22,679 nt of DNA, from IMG/VR virus record IMGVR_UViG_3300045009_000372, positions 1 through 22,679 of that record. One strand, 5' to 3'. Of the stretch, positions 16,901 through 20,628 are shown piece after piece (position 1 is the first letter of the stretch; every line of letters begins with the position of its first letter). Source of the stretch: a virus. Both the position numbers and the translations under genes were made by a program. The notes under the pieces were generated by a model, which was not told where the DNA came from, made no database searches, and worked only from the letters and a program-made list of their open reading frames with translations.

Positions 16901-19188
16901 TAATCAATAATTTCTTGTCTGTTCGCTTTAATTAATGTAGAAGCATCTCTATAGCGTCCAGTTTCAGAAGTAATATTTGGATTTACATAAGGAATATTTT
17001 GAAGATTTGGATATTTGTCGAGAATATATCCAAATGCTTCCGCTTGAATGAATGTCTTATTAGCATCAATTAAGTTAGCAGCATCTTGCTTCAAATTAAA
17101 CTCAGTAGTAAATCCAACACCAATAGGATTTAACGTGGAAAGTGAGGCAGTCCATTTTTTAAAACCAGAATGAATAAGATCTGCTGATTTAGAAGCAGAT
17201 GCGTCAAGTTTTACAAAAATCTTTTCATTTCTTTTTGCACCCAATCTATATCCATCAATAGAACCTGCTGGGCGATCTTCTGGATTGCGAGCATCTTCAG
17301 TTCCAAGGTATAATCTAGTAGAGTTAGGATTCAGCGAAGTTCCTCTAATTAAAGGAACATCAAAAGTATAATACTGTTTTCTATTTACATTCAGAGTTGA
17401 TAATAATTTTGGTGGAATAATATCAGTAATGTATCCACCTTTATCTTGGTTAAAGGCAAATCCTTTAAAACCAATAGCGTGTAGAGAAGTATTACCAAAG
17501 TTGGAGTTAGAGTTGGTGATTGACATATCACCACCACTTTCCATCAAGAAGTGATCAGCAAAACCTACAGCAAAAATCGAAACGCACTGAATGAAGGAGT
17601 CGTCAGATGCCTTAACGTGGAAGTTTCTCCAATCATCTTTCCAATATGCATCTCCCTTAATGTGATAAGGAGTAGTTGCAAATGCATCGGTTAACGGTGC
17701 TTGGTTCCAAGTGTTGCTAAACTCATCATAACGAATGAATGCTCTATCGTCTTTTTGTAGAGAAACACCAGTGTACTGAGCAATAACCATGGATTTAAAT
17801 CCACTAGCTTTCCTACCATTTGCCCAAATACCACAAATACCCCAGGTTGAACGAATTGAAACGTTAAAGACGTATGGAGATGCAGATTCTACGCTATCTA
17901 CCTCCGCCTGTACGGTAGAGTTAGTGTCAAGAGGGGGTGAAGATGCTGCAGTGTAGGTTGTGCCGCTTACAAGACCTAGACCAGTTGCTGTAGAAGATAC
18001 ACGATATGTAAATACTTTTGGATCTGTTGCGCTAATACTTGCTACTTGGAAAACTCCATTTAATGTATCATTAAGACCATTGTTAGTAATAGCAACATAT
18101 TGCCCAGGAAAAAATCCATGATTAATTTTTGTACGAACAGTAAGAGTAGTAATACCAACTGGTACTGAATCATCAACTCTTACTTCCTCAAGACGAATAG
18201 CATCTTGTAGTGGTCCAACAATTCTATTTTCCTGTATTCTGAAATCAAACTCCCTGCTGCGAATGATCATTAATGACCATTTATTTGGATTCACATTTGG
18301 TCTAGAATTGATTGAACTAGTAGATGCCAAATATGCTTGACCATTATACAAAACTTTATTGCCAGCAGAGTAATTAACTGTAGAAGACCAATATTCGGTT
18401 ATTGGTTGTGTTTCTCCTTCTACAAATACGTCATCGATAGGTGGTTGATAATCACTGAAAACATGCGAAATCTTTCTGTAGAGAAGACCAAGATCTTGTC
18501 TATCAGCAAATACAAAGTTAGTAATTTTGTGATGAGAGAATTCTGGTATTAATTTATTAACAGTGTCATTTGGTTGAGTGTATACCTTACCTATACCAGC
18601 AGTTGCATCATATAACGGAGAATTAGAAGAAAGATCTCCATCTTGAATAGTGAATTGCCAAAAATAGCAACCACCAGTTACGTTAAATAGCGAACAACGA
18701 GGAACATCTTTATCTGCAGGATCAGGAACATACAATGGGCGCAATTGAGTTCTACGCAAGTCCATACCTACGAGTGAAGTACCTCTAGGAATGGTAGCAC
18801 CACCATCACGACCATTAAACTTGTAAAGAATGTTGTTAGGATCGCTTAAATCAAAACTCACATTACTGTTTGTTTCCCACTCACCAAGCGCCTGATTATA
18901 CTGAAATACAGGAAGATCATCTACGTTTTCAATGCCTGGTCTGTTGTCAATATGGTGTACACCGGGAGACAGCATGATTGTGAATTGATCAAAACGATCA
19001 TTATCAATGCCAGGTAAATACGAAAATCTTGCTACTTCAAGAAAAGCTCTCTGAATCGATAAAAATGGTCTAGTTGGTGAATTTCCTCTATTATCTAAAG
19101 CGTCTGTCGCATTAAAATCGTCAGGAGAAACATAAAGATACTTACCAGTTTTACTTGAAAGTAGATTATCTAATCTCGTTAATGGCAT
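7906..19188 (-). CDS. Giant virion structural protein of T4-like cyanophage type (3760 aa)
   Basis: One uninterrupted frame of 11.3 kb. The N-terminus (MPLTRLDNLLSSKTGKYLYV, then NRGNSPTRPFLSIQRAFLEV) has the character of very large structural proteins of T4-like cyanophages. Residues about 20-250 (TIMLSPGVHHIDNRPG, IPRGTSLVGMDLRRTQLRP, NVTGGCYFWQFTIQDGD) suggest a pectin-lyase-like parallel beta-helix. Residues about 740-1560 hold repeated helical Cys-containing modules. Three copies of a 55-65-residue beta module lie near 347, 870 and 3060. A VERGVDGTAPIAHQ motif lies near 3300. Long Gly/Thr/Ser-rich stretches around 2600-2950 (NIGTSATNTGNLNIH) look like beta-solenoid. The C-terminus ends GWWLVEV. 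The gene directly follows a late promoter, and the ribosome site is weak. It is probably a long fibre, spike or baseplate-attached protein. I give no T4 gene number because none fits. Much of the protein is Thr-rich. Confidence 0.88.
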   Translation of the reverse strand: MPLTRLDNLLSSKTGKYLYVSPDDFNATDALDNRGNSPTRPFLSIQRAFLEVARFSYLPGIDNDRFDQFTIMLSPGVHHIDNRPGIENVDDLPVFQYNQALGEWETNSNVSFDLSDPNNILYKFNGRDGGATIPRGTSLVGMDLRRTQLRPLYVPDPADKDVPRCSLFNVTGGCYFWQFTIQDGDLSSNSPLYDATAGIGKVYTQPNDTVNKLIPEFSHHKITNFVFADRQDLGLLYRKISHVFSDYQPPIDDVFVEGETQPITEYWSSTVNYSAGNKVLYNGQAYLASTSSINSRPNVNPNKWSLMIIRSREFDFRIQENRIVGPLQDAIRLEEVRVDDSVPVGITTLTVRTKINHGFFPGQYVAITNNGLNDTLNGVFQVASISATDPKVFTYRVSSTATGLGLVSGTTYTAASSPPLDTNSTVQAEVDSVESASPYVFNVSIRSTWGICGIWANGRKASGFKSMVIAQYTGVSLQKDDRAFIRYDEFSNTWNQAPLTDAFATTPYHIKGDAYWKDDWRNFHVKASDDSFIQCVSIFAVGFADHFLMESGGDMSITNSNSNFGNTSLHAIGFKGFAFNQDKGGYITDIIPPKLLSTLNVNRKQYYTFDVPLIRGTSLNPNSTRLYLGTEDARNPEDRPAGSIDGYRLGAKRNEKIFVKLDASASKSADLIHSGFKKWTASLSTLNPIGVGFTTEFNLKQDAANLIDANKTFIQAEAFGYILDKYPNLQNIPYVNPNITSETGRYRDASTLIKANRQEIIDYAFSKIQIAFPSFVVPGGGNADEKCKRDIGYIVDAIADDLYSGGNSNMIDATKTYFNSSGQLISNGLAGEETQSIFAFNRAKDWCKKAISNLLTNTSLLDNPALSASGTTITVTTATPHNLQANDFVTVGGATQTQFNGRYQVLSAGLTSTQFRYTVTSAPSVANATGAVYVSTITIDPLNDDANVGRFKDASKLITSNRQEIIDRAAAEIAVQFPDFYYPGDPQTTSTSRYKDAYRLIQQNKQEIIDGAYAQIIIDFPSFVNPNETKCKRDIEYFIDAVSLDVVQGGGNVYSRKFVQQYFVDASTPLPNGLLGEEGPSVSAFTKARNLMKAALANQLTIKDLTITAGKANYNGTGLTIANTDAVSCADVQLAIDTLSFLITSRIAAGNLTGLPAESFGSSPAGETKCKRDIAYIVDSIAQDIFWGGNEFTVGSVREYFTQAGTPIPNGLVGEIAQSVAAFNKAREWCKRAITNQLYAKNLNISTGPAVASGSGGNISYTQSGNGAICIDVQSTVDSLFSIVTSVINAGNINALPTVDNGDWDCANVRRTIDTLVNIINSSLLAGNLNNLPVRNIGPWSQVSDASKCKRDIGYIVEAITSDLKLGGNINTINAAESYYTGTQLDYIENEKLETLDAYRYVRDLAISAMRNHNTYISNASTTNGSSIVTIPSTVGLAIGMKVRSVAAIPTSSSSTITYTTNIPTTAYIKKIGDGLNGLATNKIQLGTQGSKFDIGSNVNATATSTGVNLYVELTQGVWSTELAPSTDFSITQDYNYLTPGDIATGAPGGECASVASTLVNYYQILSTVINSGVGSVPRVASTLNTSGLAQRATLFSLTEFDSNGIPTTNPHQLETGTPIRLVPRAKSGVNVDKRVIRLPKGFDTNTIYYVIAPGRKTDPYDYSNIGLFNGSNQQNLLLATSSENAAAGIYIYSSETDGIDSNVEIDVYQYILDLNYDLHQYQTKIVVGSSSILETDRPHVFDKPSTNVTPQLVFFRIGSDIVGSSLPTLSSTFGGATISSKTLFYVRYVSSTRFTIHETFANARDNINPISFQPGSSAVFYTFADKRRSPLRYDPKIGVSPTDGCWYIETLSTGNTIIPRIKQSDYAGRLRTTDSYFERIEDNRTKEDRIYRLRYVVPKNLKTVRDPIRGFVLKIRTDEKRRLLPQKILLKPTSTGADTATLLAPVSGERLGLSLQEQITLNPNFSSTYDPSPFGNPKRLETNAKVAFTVQSARKVLLNGKNYLQLNVFDIGIDAEAYKTKILTTVKISSPEGGNGFFVASVINSNNTNRVTWAGNCSGTAYVHGYFAYENEYYMILKDFTGNSFIDYYAATPTVFTQGSVTATLLDKPNSGRSDIINNPYVVEGANVYTLTPGDRVNDDNGVSYTIAEVEDVPDIHNTFYIFDINTIRRRISGQQDGIYYLTCIRGDISPYPTGSGVGINFRNFKFSQPVSKLYPEFYKNDPEWYKGVDISTTTLSDPPPTVSTADNYVHGLVTVNDAKNSLTKELILDFIQDPGTGGYTFSGDSSIKAQSGTASAGSESRKIPINGNSLYPTEGKLYVELRRPSIARAGNHTFEYLGFGPGNYSTGLPARQEIVLTDVQDFYSQAKKQDAGIVFYTGLNSNGDLYIGNRKINAITGEETFLESAKLVESSDEIDPIDGLVTTFDTAVTFNEIITVNGSEGKAESFFNAPIVINNTTSFGSVENFPSLKIVTGEGTSIGYDPYLEINISQQKTGDIILHQGRIQTSVVDFNPRGLQDYQIMTALSNRTPDLTNTFGISTSGPSQLQNTNFGSKFPLVSGLIQLKGDQTLFTGSLGWIYANDYIRIENRSGTISGFTFNPQIIGIQGAATGTTVRLNWNLGITNNSLNITSSSQIRITGASGSLGSINGVWPVYSTSQSPFNGANNFVTIIVNSNLPQFTGIPLPNNGYPVDSVTQPGIVIEKSKSAFKEFGVLGSESIRTETETIGDYKVGINTVARSAHSAYQTAFVDASTTPRANLDVVGTGFISGKKILSYLTQTGTNKTETNRDDAFVVGGDSANPLTAAATLRIATTNNGRVGINVNNANLDRTLVVSGNGRITGDFKFESDIEVNGGDITTTNAVFNIANQPTALTFDAGAWATTVNLFNSATASQTINIGTSATNTGNLNIHSNIYNSTVNIATAPQITNPSTPTQPPSSLITFGGAINNQSQSIFRVRNYQTVLDGILEIKGDQIAATTPNKKFIMFPSNLTSIKIAPTAGEVEIGGSVGTTLLRNGLKVNNKAIFESDIEQNGGFRNSSVGVTRNTFGTIKISKVSRTGNTATVTTTLNHNLSTNNQVRILCSNSQFTTIGTVSITVSSSSPTEFTYQTTGTGTITQQTATGTVILPNVGKSHSQGSLTGIGGATLTNLNVDYYEYIENIASSQNISGLVTITSPNTATKLIISDNTLVPGNAIIFTNVGNFTGVSTATTYYVLNADTNGVTLSTTSGGIPITVGYTSGTTSPGTAAVRLKNTLIDPIGSSAVSSTTTTIPINNPDGLNQIGIYLLINTEIVRTTNLPSTVTPYTVEVERGVDGTAPIAHQPSDKIVRLIKTENAAYIFPAAVGDSITNINLAEFSGAFKINDILRIDKNTSSEEFVTITTINESAAQTFSINNGGSGASKQVTFNVITTTGNTDILGDVTIGYDDGTLSSTSSLVSGTIVTGGGNLKVHNSIELSGNTSTTIPEKQYFVITNGSSPRLYVDSNTGNTRLYNGANFQVFKDSFFASGTFDKSRVDVASDIAFEILGSSGNTKLSGTLTIGDDFTIKNGLSGTSTIKMDAQLGTTVIGLPLTAAANGATLTLNATYSTTAPAATPVFSIDNLGISNNKPFRIRLDGSIQAFGIDNYYTKNGGRRTEFIAAANGDLSAIAERLKPNIQYLVRPTGNLTLYLPLASDCVTGDIVRIIDIQGNLNYDIALKIRSEPGTNIQKSQGGTNSYSGGELIVNTPNAGFGLMFVGDFDSKSPSTAIPSDNRGWWLVEV
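7911..7915 (-). promoter_or_regulatory. Ribosome binding site GGAGG that sets the start of the 364-aa gene
   Basis: GGAGG on the minus strand lies 7 bases before the ATG at 7903, inside the last codons of the giant gene. It is the clearest Shine-Dalgarno site in the late gene run and decides between the two possible starts. Confidence 0.8.
14450..17110 (-). repeat. Coding repeat: Cys-containing helical modules within the giant protein
   Basis: Four copies begin with CKRDI (Cys at residues 787, 1031, 1170 and 1349), followed by a hydrophobic IVDAI-type helix and a GG or GGN turn; the first three continue to NGL.GE. A second unit of the form C(A/I)xV, with the Cys at residues 1129, 1270, 1306 and 1552, precedes an amphipathic helix, and in two copies this is followed by an AGN..LP turn. 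A third unit reads (F/Y)(R/K)DA..LI..N(R/K)QEIID and occurs near residues 745, 965 and 1000. The copies are diverged at DNA level, so they are old duplications and not recent expansions. Confidence 0.75.
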
Positions 19189-19226
19189 TACTCAGTTACC
19201 CGTAATTATGTTTATTTCTTCTGTGT

Positions 19227-19234
19227 TATTTATA
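19227..19234 (-). promoter_or_regulatory. T4-type late promoter TATAAATA
   Basis: The minus strand reads TATAAATA, a perfect match to the T4 late promoter element recognised by the gp55 sigma factor with the sliding clamp. It lies about 39 bases upstream of the giant-gene ATG and directly downstream of an intrinsic terminator. No -35 element is needed for this class. It would start the transcript of the giant gene and the collar genes behind it. Confidence 0.82.
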
Positions 19235-19235
19235 C

Positions 19236-19260
19236 AAAAAAACCAGGAGCGATCTCCTGG
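19236..19260 (-). terminator. Rho-independent terminator of the cpeT/tRNA cassette
   Basis: On the minus strand CCAGGAG, a 4-base loop and CTCCTGG form a perfect 7-bp GC-rich stem, followed at once by seven T. It lies 24 bases after the 3' end of tRNA-Thr and just before the late promoter, so it would end cassette transcription before the late structural genes. Confidence 0.9.
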
Positions 19261-19284
19261 GTCTTGCGTCTTCCTTCACACAGA

Positions 19285-19358
19285 AGCCCCAAGTCGGACT
19301 TGAACCAACGACCTACGGTTTACAAAACCGTTGCTCTATCCAACTGAGCTATTAGGGC
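19285..19358 (-). tRNA. tRNA-Thr (anticodon TGT)
   Basis: A full cloverleaf of 74 bases: acceptor GCCCTAA/TTGGGGC with one G-U pair, D arm GCTC/GAGC, anticodon stem ACGGT/ACCGT with loop TTTGTAA, a 5-base variable loop, and T arm GTTGG/CCGAC with loop TTCAAGT. The anticodon TGT reads ACA. No CCA is encoded. The first seven bases overlap the last codons and the stop of cpeT. Thr is very frequent in the late proteins downstream, so the tRNA may support their translation; this is inference. Confidence 0.95.
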
Positions 19359-19819
19359 AATTTGACGAACTCAAAAGGACCATTGTAAGATCCCCAAATT
19401 TGCTCGCCAGTGTTTATATCGTATCCTTGATCAATTACATGATAGTAGTTATTCCCAAGAATACTGGTAGCTTGAAGGCGGGTCTGTTTATCTTGCCATT
19501 TTATAAAACATTCATTACAAAGATTTTTGCCGATAAACTCAGAACCCATCTTCTCCATTATTACATCGCATCCAGTCAAGTATGTCAATCCCTCATTTTT
19601 GAAAAATTTGAGAATTAAGTGAGAGTCATGGGAAACTACTTCAATAATACTGTTTCGATATGGAACTTTGTCAACATAATACTGTTGGATGCAATGAAAA
19701 CGGTTATTATCAAGTTTTTTATGAAGTAATTCAATCATCGCAAACTTAGTAGGATGCGACATTGCTTGCATACAGTTATTAAATGTGCCTTCAAAATAAA
19801 GAAAAAATTCTTCAATCAT
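19352..19819 (-). CDS. cpeT: CpeT/CpcT-family phycobiliprotein lyase homologue (155 aa)
   Basis: T-type lyases attach bilin chromophores to phycobiliproteins; cyanophage CpeT homologues are known auxiliary metabolic genes. Family features seen here are FEGTFNNCMQA at the N-terminus (equivalent to the F.G.F.N..QA signature), IQQYYVDKVPYR in the middle, the LTGCDV segment near residue 80, and the C-terminal block GYDINTGEQIWGSYNGPFEF, which is the most telling match. The 155 residues are shorter than most host CpeT proteins, as expected for phage versions. The start overlaps the upstream 88-residue ORF (ATGATTGA, 8 bases), so translation is likely coupled. The stop codon lies inside the acceptor stem of tRNA-Thr. 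The promoters upstream suggest early expression by host polymerase. Membership is judged from motifs only; activity and bilin specificity are unknown. Confidence 0.85.
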   Translation of the reverse strand: MIEEFFLYFEGTFNNCMQAMSHPTKFAMIELLHKKLDNNRFHCIQQYYVDKVPYRNSIIEVVSHDSHLILKFFKNEGLTYLTGCDVIMEKMGSEFIGKNLCNECFIKWQDKQTRLQATSILGNNYYHVIDQGYDINTGEQIWGSYNGPFEFVKLP

Positions 19820-20078
19820 CTTTTGGCAATAATTCTGGATTTTCGATATCTACTTCAAACATTAGAGGGTGCATTTCTTCCATTATTAGATAATTAGAAT
19901 TTTTTAACATATCTTCATCATCATAGTCACGATGTTGAAGTGCTTCTGTTTGAACAGCAGGATGGTCTTGTATAATTTGAGGTAATTGATCAAATGTATA
20001 TGGAAGACCTTGGACAAAATACATACGAACAACCTCACCCATATAAAAAACATATGCTTGAGAGAGTGTGTATTTCAT
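19812..20078 (-). CDS. Small acidic protein of unknown function (88 aa)
   Basis: Begins MKYTLSQAYVFYMGEVVRMY and ends in a strongly acidic tail (ELLPKDD). It has no signal peptide, no clear membrane segment and no motif I recognise. Its stop overlaps the start of cpeT by 8 bases on the same strand, which suggests co-translation and perhaps a linked role. Upstream it is separated from the tRNA with anticodon TAA by 32 bases. The best ribosome site is a weak GGGA before the ATG. It could be a cyanophage-specific partner of CpeT, but nothing beyond gene order supports that. Confidence 0.7.
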   Translation of the reverse strand: MKYTLSQAYVFYMGEVVRMYFVQGLPYTFDQLPQIIQDHPAVQTEALQHRDYDDEDMLKNSNYLIMEEMHPLMFEVDIENPELLPKDD

Positions 20079-20110
20079 AATATTCCCACTACAATATATT
20101 TAGTGAGAGA

Positions 20111-20183
20111 TAGGAGTGGTGGGATTTGAACCCACCCTTGAACGATTTTAAGTCGTTTGCCTCTTCCGCTGGGCTACACTCCC
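20111..20183 (-). tRNA. tRNA with anticodon TAA (Leu by anticodon) with a short variable loop
   Basis: A 73-base cloverleaf: acceptor GGGAGTG/CACTCCT (first pair G-U), D arm GCCC/AGGC with one mismatch, anticodon stem AACGA/TCGTT with loop CTTAAAA, variable loop CAAGG, and T arm GTGGG/CCCAC with loop TTCAAAT. The anticodon TAA reads UUA. Bacterial tRNA-Leu normally carries a long variable arm (class II); this one has only 5 bases, so charging by leucyl-tRNA synthetase is not certain. No CCA is encoded. A promoter lies about 13 bases upstream. Confidence 0.9.
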
Positions 20184-20195
20184 AAACAGAGAACA

Positions 20196-20224
20196 ATCAT
20201 AACAAGCGATGCCTTGATTGTCAA
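20196..20224 (-). promoter_or_regulatory. Consensus sigma70-type promoter before the anticodon-TAA tRNA
   Basis: On the minus strand TTGACA (20224-20219) is followed after exactly 17 bases by TATGAT (20201-20196). The predicted start near 20189 would leave about six bases before the tRNA. It sits in the 42-base gap between the two tRNAs, which is otherwise unused, and would be read by the host polymerase. Confidence 0.75.
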
Positions 20225-20225
20225 G

Positions 20226-20298
20226 TGCTGGTTGTGGGGAACGATCCCACCTGTGTCCGATTATGAGTCGGGTGCTTTCACCAGATAGCTAAACCAGC
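20226..20298 (-). tRNA. tRNA with anticodon CAT (elongator Met or AUA-reading Ile2)
   Basis: A 73-base cloverleaf: perfect acceptor GCTGGTT/AACCAGC, D arm GCTA/AAGC with one mismatch, anticodon stem CCCGA/TCGGA (outer C-A mismatch) with loop CTCATAA, variable loop CACAG, T arm GTGGG/CCCAC, discriminator A. The CGA-CTCATAA-TCG core resembles bacterial tRNA-Ile2, where C34 becomes lysidine and reads AUA, but elongator Met shares the same loop. The T-loop ATCGTTC departs from the normal TTCRANY. No CCA is encoded. It starts two bases after the stop of the 62-residue ORF. Confidence 0.85.
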
Positions 20299-20299
20299 A

Positions 20300-20488
20300 T
20301 TATCTGTAAATAAAGTTTTCTGATTTAAGAACTCTAGAACACTGTTGCTTGAGTTCAACTAGTTCGTTAATCGAAGCACATTTAAAAATGAGTGTAGTTC
20401 CATGTTCGCCTCTAATGATTACTCTCTTATTGTAGATATCAACCGTGATTTTGTCAAGAGCTTGTTCAAAAGTATTTTGAAAATTCAT
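20300..20488 (-). CDS. Small protein of unknown function (62 aa), first gene of the tRNA/cpeT cassette
   Basis: Begins MNFQNTFEQALDKITVDIYN and contains a basic, beta-prone middle (KRVIIRGEHGTTLIF) followed by a predicted helix with Cys and Lys (NELVELKQQCSRVLKS). I do not recognise the family. The predicted transcription start is about 24 bases upstream, after a consensus promoter, and GAGG with GGGT precedes the ATG as a possible ribosome site. Its stop lies one base before the tRNA with anticodon CAT, so this ORF and the tRNA share a transcript, and RNase P cleavage would leave its stop codon intact. It is probably an early-expressed accessory protein; no function can be assigned. Confidence 0.7.
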   Translation of the reverse strand: MNFQNTFEQALDKITVDIYNKRVIIRGEHGTTLIFKCASINELVELKQQCSRVLKSENFIYR

Positions 20489-20518
20489 AAGACCCAGACC
20501 TCAAAGTCCTACATTGCT

Positions 20519-20547
20519 AGTATAAAGATATTTGGAGATTATGTCAA
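20519..20547 (-). promoter_or_regulatory. Consensus sigma70-type promoter of the tRNA/cpeT cassette
   Basis: On the minus strand TTGACA (20547-20542), a 17-base spacer and TATACT (20524-20519) form a near-perfect host-type promoter. The predicted start near 20512 lies about 24 bases before the ATG of the 62-residue ORF. In T4-like phages such promoters drive early genes, which contrasts with the late promoter at 19227-19234. Confidence 0.82.
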
Positions 20548-20589
20548 GCTCGACTTTTTTAACAAAAAATTACCCAAAATTTTTTTTAC

Positions 20590-20611
20590 GACCTTTTAGT
20601 AATTAAAGGTC
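20590..20611 (-). terminator. Inverted repeat after the 601-aa gene, possible weak terminator
   Basis: GACCTTT and AAAGGTC form a 7-bp stem with an 8-base AT loop, 18 bases past the stop of the structural gene. On the minus strand it is followed by GTAAAAAAAATTTT and not by a direct T run, so it is a poor intrinsic terminator, though it may protect the 3' end of the mRNA. The rest of the 20489-20628 gap is A/T runs and the cassette promoter. Confidence 0.35.
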
Positions 20612-20628
20612 AATTTTGAAATCGCCTA

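Noticed and set aside
20111-20183. Reading the anticodon as TTA (ochre suppressor)
   Set aside because: That would put C at position 33, where T is invariant. The 7-base loop CTTAAAA gives TAA as the anticodon.
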